A stretch of 64,000 nt of DNA from Rutpela maculata (taxonomy: Eukaryota > Arthropoda > Insecta > Coleoptera > Cerambycidae), in NCBI GenBank assembly GCA_936432065.2, contig OW386285.2:173953984-174017983 (forward strand), given 5' to 3'. Made by a program: the position numbers and the translations under genes. Positions 1-12,224 of the stretch are shown in pieces; the first letter of the stretch is position 1; each line of letters begins with the position of its first letter. Below the pieces are notes generated by a model that did no database searches, had not been told where the DNA came from, and was given only the letters and a program-made list of their open reading frames with translations.

Positions 1-457
1 AAAAGTGAATTGTGTCAATTAATTTTAAAAAATCTAAGCGGTGTCATAAATGTAGCACACAATAGATACCTAAACACTCCCAACATTCCTAGTGTTAGTT
101 CAGCAACCTCATAACTCAACAACGAATAATGCCTCAAACATATAGAATTAATAATCTTCAAATGCATTTACGCGTTGCCAAAGTTACGGATGTCGAGTGA
201 ACCGCTACATCTATACAATTTTAAACAGCATGAGATATACAGCAAACGCTTTTAGCGCACTTTAGCGGCAAACGGCTGAACTAAATTTTATACGGCATCC
301 AAAACTGAGGCAAGTTGGCCTCCGTGAAGTTTTGGCGGGAAAATGTTTGTAACTATATTTATAACCTTTCTTGACATTTTACAATGGGTGGTCACTGGGC
401 CTCCGTATACCGGAGGCCCAGTGAACCTTAAAATTTACATGGCCCACTTATACCTTA

Positions 458-461
<4 letters not shown>
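1..461. other. Non-coding flank of first TA microsatellite, with palindrome
   Basis: No supportable gene. GTTGCCA lies at 174-180. The word GGCCTCCG occurs at 317-324 and 398-405 and in reverse complement at 411-418. The last two form a hairpin: arms CACTGGGCCTCC (393-404) and GGAGGCCCAGTG (412-423) around a 7-base GTATACC loop. Function unknown; compare similar palindromes near 54,127 and 58,197. Confidence 0.6.

Positions 462-545
<84 letters not shown>
462..545. repeat. (TA)n microsatellite
   Basis: Uninterrupted TA dinucleotide run of about 84 bp. Tyr-Ile repeat reading frames across it are not genes. Confidence 0.98.
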
Positions 546-548
<3 letters not shown>

Positions 549-568
549 ATGTATTTCCTCAAGTACAC

Positions 569-898
569 ATGTATGTTTTATCTATATTATATGATTATAG
601 ACCTTTACATAAACAGAAAATTTATAACGCGCCACCGTTTATGTACTTTTGCATACCTGAGAAAATAAAACAAATGGAACATGAGTACACTCTGTGTATT
701 ATAACTCTTCCTCAGTACAGGTTCTGGCTAGTCAGCGGTTGCTTTGATTTGATTAAAATCGAAAGAATAAATCATAACAAATTTATTGTTCAGGTTGTAA
801 ATCATTCAACAGTTATAACAGAAAACATACTTAAGCTACTTATTCTAATTGGCCTTTTTTTTTTAATAAATTTTATTTTGTTCTTGAATTCAATGTAA
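569..898 (+). CDS. Hypothetical 109-residue frame with C-terminal hydrophobic segment
   Basis: An ATG-initiated frame of 109 codons starts just downstream of the TA run. The last 25 residues are hydrophobic (ENILKLLILIGLFFLINFIL) and could be a membrane segment. AATAAA-like signals follow at about 938 and 955, as expected of a 3' end. I recognise no domain. The base composition matches the AT-rich surroundings, where frames of this length arise by chance, and no splice structure or repeat copy supports it. Could equally be a fragment of a mobile element. Confidence 0.15.
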   Translation: MYVLSILYDYRPLHKQKIYNAPPFMYFCIPEKIKQMEHEYTLCIITLPQYRFWLVSGCFDLIKIERINHNKFIVQVVNHSTVITENILKLLILIGLFFLINFILFLNSM

Positions 899-2600
899 TC
901 TTAAATGATTTTATTTTGTAATTTGTTTTCAAAATTAAATAAACATTTTCCACAATAAAAGCTTTTATTATTTATTTTAAAAGTACCTGTTATTCGCCTC
1001 GTTACGCCCCTGTCCGGTATGCGACAACGTCCACGACCAAACACTGGATGTCGTTTCTACACGATGACACGCACTAGTTTTCGATGTTCTGTCTTCACTT
1101 GAACTGTTGTCTTATATTGGTATTATCCTGGATATTCCTTTATAATACCTCGGAATCAGTTTTGAAAGTGTCCTGAATTACAATATTCCTCTATTTTGTC
1201 AATGCACAAATTGACATTGACGGTAAGTCATTAAATTATATTTGACGTTTTTGGTTAAGTAGGTATGTCAAATTTTACATCTGATAAATCATTTCTATTG
1301 AAATCACACCTTTTGAGATTTATATTATCCTAGCTTGAGTGGTGAATATCTATTTGCTTGAATGGCTTTATAATCATTTTACTTGCCTTGCTTTTGTCCA
1401 AATTTATAACTAATTTTATTTATTTTCCATGTCTTATGATGTTTATTAACATCTTATTTAATATGGTTTTAGTACGAGTTCAATATTCTTCCTTAAATAC
1501 AAATTTTAATTTTTTAACTTTTCCTTTTGACTGGTTTTCTTAACAATCTCTCGTCACTAATCAATAAAAAAAATTGCCTTTTTCCTAGTAATGGTCCAAA
1601 AAAACTTCAATTTCTGACATTTTTTTGATTGTTTGACCAAATTTTACTAAATAAATTTAATTTAATTTGTAAACCTTTTCTTTATTCTTTTATGGTATTT
1701 TTAATATTCTAGATACTTTCTTCATTTAATTTATAGCATTTCTATATGACTTTTGTTAATATTATGACTATAATAGGCTTATTTCAAAAGATGTGATTTT
1801 TCTTCATAAATGTGCTTAAAACTATATATAAAACACCTAAAATTAATATGATTTACATTCCTGATCAATGTTTCCTAACTATTTAAGTAATTACAAATAC
1901 AACTTATGTCTAGGATAGATTTTACATTATTTATTTGTAATTTTCTTTTTGGGGTTGACATCTAACTTCTTAGACCTGTACCGCGTAGGTCGATGTAAAC
2001 CTCCTATTGAAAATTGTTAAAAACCTTCACTGGAGTCTTTTCTATTGGTTCGATGCACAATATTCAAAATATAATTTTTCTTATTATTACAATTTCAAAA
2101 TACCCAATGGCGTACCATGGATTTGTTAATTATTAATGTCTCATCTGGAGAAAACCAAATTAGAACTCAAATTTAAGGGCTGTTCTTACTGAACGTATCC
2201 TAAGGTAATAATCTAAGATTTTCCAAATGAGCATCTTTATACTATTACTTATTTTTAAGAAAATTTCGTATTTTAATATACTTTGGTAATCTTTTACTCA
2301 AAAGTTCATTTACTTTATATAATATGATTTGAGTTGTCTTGTTTAAAACTTATTTATTGTTCATAATTTCAATTCTTTCTTGAATTAAATTACCTATTTT
2401 GATTTTAGTTAATTTCTGAAATTTTCTTTGCTGTGAAACACTTCGAAATAAAATATACAAATCTATTTGTTCGAAACGCTTCATTGTTGGATTTTATTCA
2501 TTAATTTGTTCGATTATACTTTTATAAAAGAAAGTCTGTCTTTCCAATATAAAGTGAGTTATAATATCTTTTCTTAAATCTAGTTTTACAAAATTCTATC
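899..2600. other. AT-rich non-coding stretch
   Basis: About 1.7 kb with no convincing gene, RNA gene or internal repeat. Only short chance frames are present, for example 1,358-1,543. Confidence 0.6.
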
Positions 2601-2806
2601 TATTAAGTAATGTTGCTTGTTACTTCATTATTCTTTTCTTATGTGACGAGGAATTGCACTTTTCAAATCGCTTACACAAATTATAACTCATGTTCTAATT
2701 TTCCTTCATTCATGAAAATATAAATGATTTTATGATAACAATAAATGTAAGTTTTTCCCTTTGTATTGTATTATTGGTTGACTATTCAAGATTGTAAATA
2801 TCGTGT

Positions 2807-2808
<2 letters not shown>
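2601..2808 (+). repeat. 208-bp direct repeat, copy 1, ending at a TA run
   Basis: Nearly identical to 6,347-6,554 and of exactly the same length. Both copies end in ATATCGTGTCA and run straight into a (TA)n tract, after which the two loci differ completely. This looks like one end of a TA-microsatellite-associated element or a break point in the microsatellite. Confidence 0.9.

Positions 2809-2866
<58 letters not shown>
2809..2866. repeat. (TA)n microsatellite
   Basis: About 58 bp of uninterrupted TA repeats at the 3' edge of the 208-bp repeat. Confidence 0.98.
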
Positions 2867-2870
<4 letters not shown>

Positions 2871-4347
2871 TGACGGTATATTGTGTAGCCCGATATATCG
2901 ACAGGTCGTTCATAAGCCCGGCATTTCCCGAGTGTATAAATTAACAAATTTATTAGATATGGCGATTGTTATGAATCTTTTTCAATAGGAAGCCACTAGG
3001 GGTAGCTAATTATTATTTTTCTTTCAATTATATAAACATGGCATATTTCAGAGCCCGGATATATTTACTGATCCTTTCAAAGCCCGCTGTATATAAGAAT
3101 ATAGCTAGCGTTCGTTCTCCGTCCCAGCGATGTTGCCAATGTAATCGGGCCTCAGTAGGTTATATTTTTATAATATATATTTCTTTGATACATGCATCGT
3201 CACGAAGCACAATATAATAGGAGTACTTGCTATACTGCGCCACTACCATTACTGTTTACAGTAGAGACGCTAATGGAGGGCCAGCTATTAAAGGAAATAT
3301 ATTCATTCTTTGAACGCCAAAATAATATAACAGTTACGTTTTTTATTATTCATTGTTACGAATTTGAAGATATATTAGAAGAACCTAATAAAATATTAGG
3401 TTATTTTTTTATGCAAATAGACATTAATTATTAATATCTGATAATGTAATTACTCCGTGGTAGGCCTATAAGTATTTAAATATTTTGAATTTGTCCTCAT
3501 TTTTTGTTTTCCACTTTTAAAGTATTGCCTTATTAACAGTAAAATAAAAAGATGCAAAAATTAAATTACGTTTATTTACCTAACACAGATATATAAAACG
3601 AATTGTTTTAACAGTACAGTAACATCAGGTGATGCAATTTTTCTTTTGAAAATGTACTTATTTTGAGACAGCAAGTGACCTTTGTGTTTCCGAGTATATG
3701 GGTCAAATACGAGCAAAAAATGATTGCCATCAAATAACAACAAAGCATGAAGTTCTCTTTGAAGTATTTATAAGTTTTTATTTAATTTTATTTCACTGTC
3801 ACTATAATACTTATAGGCTTAATTTTGAAAAAGTTATTACAATGACCTTTACTACGTACCAGCTGTCCCAAGTTAACATCAATTGAAAGTTGCATTACAT
3901 GAAATAAGTTTTCAGATTCAGTTTGTCCCACTGTGCAAAGAAATATCTTTAAAAATTAAAAAATATATTTTTTTAAATTGCTCAGTGCTTAAAGTGTACA
4001 GATAAACGTATAGGGACAAAAAAGTGTCTTCTTTACAAGAGCTTTCAAACAAAAAAAAAAGAAAATAGAAATCGAACCATTAGGAGCTGAGATAAAAAAA
4101 CATTCATTGTGGCTAATGGCAGCCATCTTTAATGGTCGCCATTTTGGTGTTGCACGGATTTTAAAGTGGCTCCCTATCTGGAAAGTTACCTTTTGGCATC
4201 AACTATGACCACAAAAAGTGGCACATCCCAATCAAAAAGTGCAGATTTTTGGCTTATATAGCCATGTACCCGACGTACTATAAAGCACAAAGTTCCCTTT
4301 TAAGTATGGCAAGCAAAAATTTAATATTTTCTTTTATTGATTATATG
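2867..4347. other. Non-coding stretch with repeated AGCCCG words
   Basis: AGCCCG occurs at 2,887, 2,915, 3,052 and 3,081, all within 200 bp downstream of the TA run, and TGTTGCCA at 3,131-3,138. An ATG frame at 3,192-3,434 (80 codons) has no recognisable domain; an AATAAA-like signal lies near 3,542. I would not call it a gene. Confidence 0.5.
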
Positions 4348-6230
4348 TTATATGCTTGCACTAATAAAAATAATAATTATTATTATAGTACAGTACCTAG
4401 AGGTAAAAATATGCAAAACTTCGGAGTAATGTCATATTGAATGGATTTCGTTTATTTTGGAAGTATAAGCTTCACAGAAAAGTTTCTATATTGTGCGGGG
4501 GCTTGCTAATTTATAGGGGGTAGATGCCACCCCCTCTCAGGGGGTGGCACTTAAAAAATATATATATTTATTGGAGCTGAAGTAGAATCAAATTTTAAGA
4601 AGAAAAGGTTCTATGCAATTTTTCACACATTGATAGTTTTTAAGTTATAACAACTTCAAAATTGCGATTTTAGCTTAAAAAAAAAAGGTTTCCAAACGGC
4701 TTTCGTCAGGTAACTCGAAAAGTATTACTTTATCGAAAAAATGTTACAGACCAATTACATAAAGTACAAACTGGGAATTAATTATATGTTTTGTTTATTG
4801 ATGTAGGATTAATAATTTCGGAGATACTTAAGTTTACATTTGGCATCCAAGTATTCATAAGATAATTATTTAGAGTGAGAGTTAAATATCTCAGAAACTG
4901 TGACACATACGTCAAGGATGCTAGTAGGTAGAATAATAGGTTATTAATTAAGCTTTCAACTGTTTTTTTATTTGTTTCTATAGCATAAAAAACAAAGAAG
5001 TTATGACCGAAGCAATGTGCGTCTACACATTTTTTTTTAAACAACGTCGTCATTTTGTTACTGTAATTAGCCAATAATTAAAAAAAGGAATTTCAAACAC
5101 TGTTTCTCATTAATATATAGCATGACGTAGATGTCAAATTTTTTGGTTTGTATACAGCACTTGCTTTAGAAAAAAATACAGTTTAAACTATAAAGGTATT
5201 TTCGATAAAACGATATTTTGTTTTCCTTTTCCAAATAGGTATCTCAATAAATATTAGTTTTATTGAAAAATGGGTAGAGACCAAAAATAAAGCTCATAAA
5301 CTGATGAATTTAGCTTGTTTATTTATTTACATAGATTTAATAGTTTCGGAGATATGAAAGTTTACAAATGGCGTCCGAACGTTTATAAGTCGTAAAATGC
5401 AGTTTAAATGTTAAATATCTCAGAAATTAAGACACCTACGTCACGCATACTAAGAAATAAAATTAAAGACAATTAATTGCGCTTTCAAATTATTTTTTAC
5501 TCGTTCCTGTAGCATAAGAAGTAAAGAAGTTATGATGTAAAAATGAGCGTATTTATATTTTTTTATATAAAAAGGACGCCATTTACTCTAATTAGCCAGT
5601 AATTTAAAGAAATTATCTCAAATACAGTTTTTCGTTGGGATGTAGCATTACCTAGATGTTCAAATTTTTTTGCTCATTTGAAGCACTTGCTTTAGAAAAA
5701 AATGCATTTTAAACTTTAAAGGTAATTTCGAAACACTTGGATACCAAATATAAACTTAAATATCTCCGAAATTATTAATCCTACATCAATAAACAAAAAA
5801 TATAATTATTTCCCAGTTTGTACTTTCTGTAACTGGTCTGTAACATTTTTTCGATAAAGTAATACTTTTCGAGATACTTGACGAAAGCCGTTTGGAAATA
5901 CCTTTTTTTTTTTGAGCTAAAATCGCAATTTTGAAGTCGTTATAACTTAAAAACTATCAATTTATGTGAAAATTTGCATAGAACCTTTTCTTCTTAAAGT
6001 TTGATTCTATTTCAGCTCCAATAAATATATGTATATATATTTTTTAAGTGCCACCCCCTGAGAGGGGGTGGCATTCACCCTCTACAAATTAGCAAGCCCC
6101 CGCACAATATAAAAACTTTTCTGTCAAGCATTTACTATTATACCTCAAAAAATGAACTAAATCTGTTCAATATGACATTATTCCGAAGTTAAAACCTCTA
6201 GTTACTGTACTATTAGTGCAAGCATATAAA
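4348..6230. mobile_element. Fold-back element with ~450-bp inverted arms and internal direct repeats
   Basis: Left arm about 4,348-4,800 is the reverse complement of right arm about 5,765-6,230. Both arms carry the hairpin CCACCCCCTCTCAGGGGGTGG-like block (near 4,528 and 6,052) and share TGCTTGCACTAAT at the outer ends. The roughly 1 kb centre has a diverged direct repeat, seen from 4,797 and again from 5,330, with shared phrases such as GTTAAATATCTCAGAAA and AAAGAAGTTATGA. No coding capacity is evident. A non-autonomous fold-back DNA transposon is the simplest reading; target duplication was not identified. Confidence 0.75.
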
Positions 6231-6346
6231 ATACTTGTGCCCGACATTAATTAGTCTTCGCAGGTCATATTCTTAAAAAGGAATTTGTGTGATATTCTGT
6301 TCTTTTCTTTCTTTTCGGGTTCAAAAGTTACTAACAATAATAATAA

Positions 6347-6554
6347 TATTAAGTAATGTTGCTTGTTACTTCATTATTCTTTTCTTATGTGACGAGGAAT
6401 TGCACTTTTCAAATCGCTTACACAAATTATAACTCATGTTCTAATTTTCCTTCATTTATGAAAATATAAATGATTTTATGATAACAATAAATGTAAGTTT
6501 TTCCCTTTGTATTGTATTATTGGTTGACTATTCAAGATTGTAAATATCGTGTCA
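6347..6554 (+). repeat. 208-bp direct repeat, copy 2
   Basis: Copy of 2,601-2,808, again ending at a TA tract. The sequence before it (up to 6,346) differs from that before copy 1. Confidence 0.9.
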
Positions 6555-6581
6555 ATATATATATATATATGTATATGTATG

Positions 6582-6639
<58 letters not shown>

Positions 6640-6646
6640 TATATAC
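6555..6646. repeat. Interrupted (TA)n microsatellite
   Basis: About 92 bp of TA repeats broken by several TG/GT steps, so it appears older than the uninterrupted tracts elsewhere in the window. Confidence 0.97.
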
Positions 6647-7050
6647 AGAGTTATAAACACTACGTTGTCGCCTCAAGAATAGATGTACTAAATACGCTGT
6701 GACCTCATATATGACGTTGTGACCTCATAAAGCTGAGGCGACAACGTTTGGCCTTAATTTCGATGTAAAATGAATCTATATGTCATCCTAAGTTACTTAG
6801 CGAAAAATAGTTCTGAGGTCACTTCATACATCTGGTACCTACAATTTTGAGTTTTAGTTCGAGTGTATATCACCAGCGCTAGTGTCGCCGTATCAAGTAG
6901 GAATGGTCAACACGAAGTCACCTCTAACTAGTATAAGGCGGACTACAGATATTACGTATTCGCCGTCCCCTCAGATTACTGGCAACGTTGCATCAATTTG
7001 CGTATAGCGTTAGCGGCCAGTGACCAACAAAAATATTTATAGTTCTTGAA
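6647..7050. other. Non-coding flank rich in GACCTCA / GAGGCG words
   Basis: GCCTCA at 6,670, GACCTCA at 6,701 and 6,721, TGAGGCG at 6,734, and TGGCAAC at 6,980. No gene seen. Confidence 0.5.
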
Positions 7051-8080
7051 CCGCTGGCGCTGGCTAATTGAAAGGGACCAAGCAAATTTTTAGGTTGAAT
7101 TTAAATCCACATTTTTTGAGAAAGAGAATAGATATCGATATGCGGTTTTCAGAATTTAAGAGATTATTTATTTGTGAAACAGCCGGTTTTGTTCATTTCT
7201 TTTATTTTGAAGCACGTTGCTGTTTACAGGGTGTGAAAGAAAAGCGTGCTTTTTTAACCAAACTTTATAACTACCGAGATTCAAAAAACATTATTTAATA
7301 TTATTTTGATGGCATTTTTTTGGTCACTAGTTTAAAAAAAAATAAATATTTTTTTGCCATTAGGCCTCATTGGTTTTCATAACAGCCGATCATTGTAGAT
7401 TATTATAATACCTTATGCCGTTCCTTTAAAATTGCCATTAGGCCTCATTGGTTTTCATAACAGCCGATCATTGTAGATTATTATAATACCTTATGCCGTT
7501 CCTTTAAAATAATAAGTGCATTTTCTTGTACTTTCAGTTCATGGTTAATACATATATATCATTTTTCTCGCTAATATACATTTAACTATTATTGCTACAT
7601 TAACCGCTGGCGCTGGCTAATTGAAAGGGACCAAGCAAATTTTTAGGTTGAATTTAAATCCACATTTTTTGAGAAAGAGAATAGATATCGATATGCGGTT
7701 TTCAGAATTTAAGAGATTATTTATTTGTGAAACAGCCGGTTTTGTTCATTTCTTTTATTTTGAAGCACGTTACTGTTTACAGGGTGTGAAAGAAAAGCGT
7801 GCTTTTTTAACCAAACTTTATAACTACCGAGATTCAACAAACATTATTTAATATTATTTTGATGGCATTTTTTTGGTCACTAGTTTTAAAAAAAAAATAA
7901 ATATCTTTTTGCCATTAGGCCTCATTGGTTTTCATAACAGCCGATCATTGTAGATTATTATAATACCCTATGCCGTTCCTTTAAAATAATAAGTGCATTT
8001 TCTTGTACTTTCAGTTCATGGTTAATACATATATATCATTTTTCTCGCTAATATACATTTAACTATTATTGCTCCATTAA
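7051..8080 (+). repeat. Tandem duplication (553-bp and 477-bp units)
   Basis: Unit 1 is 7,051-7,603 and unit 2 is 7,604-8,080; both start CCGCTGGCGCTGGCTAATTG. Unit 1 is longer because a 78-bp segment (about 7,353-7,430) is itself duplicated (to about 7,508). A 76-residue frame is conserved in both units, but it starts with TTG and simply reflects near-identity of the units. A diverged inverted relative lies at about 8,390-8,805. Confidence 0.9.
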
Positions 8081-9302
8081 TAATAAAAAGTATGGTTCTT
8101 CCCTTTTTCTTTAGTTGACATTTTATATAATAATAGTGCTTATAAAAATGAATAAATAAATATTTAGATTATATTTAATTGTATTAAATAGACATACAAT
8201 TTTTCGTACACTTTGTATCTACAGGTAAAGCCATTTTAGTTAGTCCCTTAATAGATGTGCCAAATTATAGCTTGATATCTGTAATTGTTCCGGAGATAAA
8301 TGGGTTCCTGTTTTTTATATTTTAATGTCAAAACCCAAAAAAGATTCCCCAATCTGTAAACATATACCAATTTTGGATACTCCAGTGATTACCATGCAAA
8401 GATTTACTTTTTATTATGATTTTAAAGGAGCTATCATAAGGTATTATAATAACCTACAATGATCGGCTCTTACAAAGCACAATAAGACATAACGTTAAAA
8501 AAATAAAAAAATTACAGGTTTTTAGAAACAAAATCGGCATCTTACAAAATAAGTGAGATATAAAAAATTTGAGAAATCGTTTCTTACAACATACCAGTGA
8601 CTAAAAAAAAAATCGCATCAAAAAAATACAAAACATTTTTTGTGGAATCTCTACGAATCTCGGTAGTTATAAAGTTTGTCAAAAAAAAACACGCTTCAAA
8701 ATAAAAGAATTAGACAAAACTCGCCTTTTCACAACTGAATTATCCCTTAAATCCTGAAAATCACATATTGATGTCTATTCGCTTGGTCCGTTTCAATTAG
8801 CCAGTAGTTTAGTTAAAAAAAAGGTTGCTTTAAAAGAACGATCTGCAGCATCGTTTGGCAATAGATTTAAAATATGTGCAGAACATTGTACTTAACATGC
8901 TCTAGGATTTATTTCTAAGATTTTCTCTCACTGTGCTCACTACTCATATTTGTTCCGTTGTCATAATCTTGCAAATCGTATATATTTAAATTTATATTAC
9001 AAAACACATTTTGAACAAATCCAGATCATTCTAACTCAGTTTGATCGATCCGTTGCTTTTTATAAAATGTTGCCTAATTTCAATTTTCTTTGTAACATTA
9101 TTTAAGTTGACAAATCTGAAAACAATTATTAGAGCTGCTCAATGTGACTATCATCGGGAGTGTAATCCAGAATATTAGAAAAATATTTGTAGTTTATAAT
9201 TTTTTTACTAGTTGGTAATAAACCAAATTGTGTTTAATATTTATTGGTTCTTAAATCTTATCCTTACTAAATATCATTCAAACAATACAAGGGATGGTCC
9301 AC
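8079..9302. repeat. Unclassified interspersed repeat, copy A
   Basis: Aligns, with divergence, to 10,300-12,935. Both start with AATAATAAAAAGT and end near CATTCAAACAAT. Part of it (8,390-8,805) is the reverse complement of the tandem unit at 7,051-7,603. No coding frame of note. Confidence 0.7.
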
Positions 9303-9699
9303 TTGTTTAACAATTATCCGACTTGAAACATAAACGCAAACTCTAAAAAAATTTGTTAATTAACAATAGGCTCATTTTATGAAAAATCGGTGAAAAATTT
9401 TTTTCCAACGGGATATTGCTCCTTTTTTAAGTGTCTAAATAATACCATAAATTATTAAAAATTTTAAATTAATATTTAATAACATAAAAAAATATTTTTA
9501 CTTGTTATGGCCGGTTTCAGAGCATCGTAACGGCTTAGTGTTCACCGCGCGGAGCTCTATTTTCAACATTCAATTAAAATTATTAATAATAGAGATAGAG
9601 TTTCGGTAGTCTTGACTTTTTTATTGGAAATTTCTTCCCCTTTAAGAACCTTTCTTTATATTTTCTTAAATATTAATAGTTTTCGAGTTATTTGCAAAA
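9303..9699. other. Non-coding stretch, nothing recognised
   Basis: AT-rich spacer between repeat copy A and the tandem repeats; no gene or structure seen. Confidence 0.5.
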
Positions 9700-9764
9700 A
9701 ACGAAACTCGTTATTTTTTCAATGTTCATTTGTTTTCAACTTTTGCAGTTGTTTATAATAAAAT

Positions 9765-10165
9765 TAGACAAATTTAGACCACATAATCTTATTCAGCGAC
9801 CTAAAAAACGTAAGTATATGGATTTTCGTGAATTTATTTGTAACATTAGAAGAATTATTAATTATTCAGTATTTACGGGTGATTTCAACCCTTAATATTT
9901 CCGTCTTTCCTATGTTTTGACCTCATTATCATATTCGGCGACCTCAAAAACATGAGTATATAAATTTTCGTGATCTTATTCGTAAAATTAGAACACATTA
10001 ATTTTTCAGTATTTTTCTACCCTTAATATTTTCGTCTCATAAGTTTTGACCTCACAGTCATATTCAGCGACCTCAAAAACATAAATATATTGATTTTCGT
10101 TTATTTATTTAAAAATTAGAAGAATTATTAATTTTTCAGTTTTTAGAATTAGTTTCCACCCTTAA
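9765..10165 (+). repeat. Three diverged ~130-bp tandem units
   Basis: Units start near 9,770, 9,905 and 10,035. Shared blocks are GACCTC, ATTCGGCGACCTCAAAAAC, ATTTTCGTG and ACCCTTAATATT. The GCGACCTC word resembles words beside the TA tract at 6.6 kb. Confidence 0.75.
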
Positions 10166-10932
10166 AAATAAAAAGCAGGTAATGCGACAATATAGTATTT
10201 TATAAAGCATATTGCAAAAAGAAATTAAGAAAATTCCTTTCATCGTTTTCGGGTCGGGAATTTTACCGTTTTTACCGCTTCACTGACTGTACTATCAGTT
10301 AATAATAAAAAGTTTGGTTCTTCTCTTTTTCTTTAGTTGACATTTTATATAATAATAGTGCTTATAAAAATAAATAAATAGATATTTAAATTCTATTTAA
10401 TGCCATTAAAACGACATTCAATTTTTCGCATATTTTTGTATTTTTGGTTTGAAAAATACATCAACAAAATTTGGGAAAAAAAATTTGTATCTACAGATTT
10501 AGTGATAAATTTCAATTTGATATTTTTAACCGTTCCGGAGATAAAGTGTTAATATTTTGATGTAGAAAACACAAAAACGGTCCCCCAATCCGTAAACGTG
10601 TACCGATTTTAGGTACACCACTGATTACCATGCAAAAAAATTTACTTATTATTCTAATTTTAACGGAGCTGTCACAAGGTATTAAAATAACCTACCACGG
10701 TCGGCTCTTACAAAGCACAATAAGGCACAACGTCAAAAAAATTGAAATATTACCGGTTTTAGAAAAAATCGGTATTTACAAAATAAGAGAGATAAAAAAT
10801 TTGAGAAATAGCTTTTTGTCCTATAAACCAGTGACTAAAAAAATGCGGTTCAAAAAAGTATAAACCATTTTTTGTAGAATTTCGGTAGTTATAAAGATTG
10901 TCAAAAAAACATGTTTTTCTTTTACGTTCTGT

Positions 10933-12224
10933 AGATTGAAAAATCCCAAAAAACCCGCCGTGCAGAAATTAAGAAAAAATGCGCCGCCATGTTGAAATTA
11001 GACACTTTTCTCCTTTAATCGGTAATAGCTCACACGGATAACACATTATGAAAAAAAGTAAAGAGGCAACATTTTGAGAGAAAGAGTTTAAGCTTCAGTA
11101 TACCATAAATCGGTTAAATATTAACAAAGGTATGGTTGTCAAAATGACAGATTCTTATAAAAAATGATATTTTTTTCCGTATTTTAACACCATAAAAATG
11201 TAACAATACTCAACAAAAACTTTTGTCGGTAATACTAATTAAACATGGTTAGAGATATCTCAAAACGGATTTTTAGCATCAGCATTAAATAAAGATCAAA
11301 TTTTTCCCAAAACAATACCACAGTCGAATGTACGGATTCAGATGCTGATTATTTAATTGTAAAAACTGCTATTGATTGCTCAACTGATATTTGTAACCCT
11401 GTTATAGTTGTGGGTCAATATACAGACTTAATAACGTTACTCATTGAACATTGCAAAACAAAAAAATGTGTACATGATGAGACCCGATGATGGAGTGAGT
11501 TAAAACTGATAAAATAACGAATATGTGTAAGTTACGTTCAGAACTAAGTGAAAATGTAGTAAAAAATATTCTATTTACACATGCCGGATGCGATACCACC
11601 TCTGCATTTTATAAAAAGGGCAAAAAAAACAGTATTTTCAGTTTTAGAAAATAATATTGAACTAAGTAACGGCCTATTAATTTTCAAAAGTTTTGCTGAA
11701 GCAAATCAGCTTGCGGTAACTGGGGAAGAATTTATTTTAAGATGGTATGGCAGTAAAAAAATACTAATGGTTTAAATGATTAGGTACAGGTTCGTTGGTA
11801 TAATCAGATTTCTGCTGGGCAAAATATTTTTCAACACTTCGATCTAGCAGTTCTTCCACCAACATCCGATGCCACTAAATATCATATTTATAGAGTGTAT
11901 TGGCAAATTCAAGTCTGGTTAGGCAACAATCCTAATCCAGAGAATTGGATATTAAAAAACAAAAAGTAATCTTTTTTTATATAAATCTGTCATTTTGACA
12001 ACCGTAACTTTGCTAATATTTAAACGATTGCAAAAAAATTTATACCACATTAAAACTTCGCTCTTTCTCTCAATATTTTACGTCTTTACTTTTTTCTTAA
12101 AGTGTCATCCGTATGGGCTATTACCGATTAAAGGAAAAAAGTGCCTAATTTCAACATGGCGGCGCATTTTTTCTTCATTTCTGCAAGGCGGATTATTTGA
12201 GATTTTCAGTTAGAGTTCTGAATA
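10933..12224 (+). mobile_element. Element Y: TIR DNA transposon carrying a nuclease-like pseudogene
   Basis: Left terminal inverted repeat about 10,933-11,185 matches the reverse complement of about 11,975-12,224 over roughly 250 bp; shared blocks include ATGCGCCGCCATGTTGAAAT, CCTTTAATCGGTAATAGC and GGTTGTCAAAATGACAGA. The interior holds one degenerate gene on the plus strand. The element lies inside repeat copy B; copy A gives the uninterrupted arrangement. I could not fix a target-site duplication, so exact ends are uncertain by tens of bases. Confidence 0.8.
11335..11955 (+). pseudogene. Degenerate FEN1/XPG-like nuclease gene (central and C-terminal parts) in element Y
   Basis: Conceptual pieces in order: a DADYLIVKTAIDCSTD block with a following VVVGQYTDLITLL block (about 11,345-11,480), a HAGCDTTSAFYKKGK block (about 11,582-11,626), a C-terminal helical part in a shifted frame (11,620-11,775), and an LPPTSDATKYHIYRVYWQ block ending WIL..KK and stop (about 11,860-11,970). 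Frameshifts (for example in the A-run near 11,625) and stops separate them, so it is inactive. The same family occurs at 22,178-22,495 and 33,270-34,310. The N-terminal part with VFDG is not seen here. The motif order resembles FEN1/XPG nucleases; that assignment is inference from motifs. Confidence 0.75.

Noticed and set aside
343..594. Open frames of Tyr-Ile repeats across TA tracts (also at 2,803, 6,476, 20,550, 31,354, 35,464, 42,716, 54,097 and 62,999)
   Set aside because: They are translations of dinucleotide microsatellites, open in several frames and on both strands.
2049..2066. tRNA-like GGTTCGATGC
   Set aside because: No cloverleaf arms can be built around it.
7068..7851. Duplicated 76-residue frame as a gene pair
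   Set aside because: It starts with TTG and its conservation follows from near-identical DNA; diverged relatives do not keep the frame.
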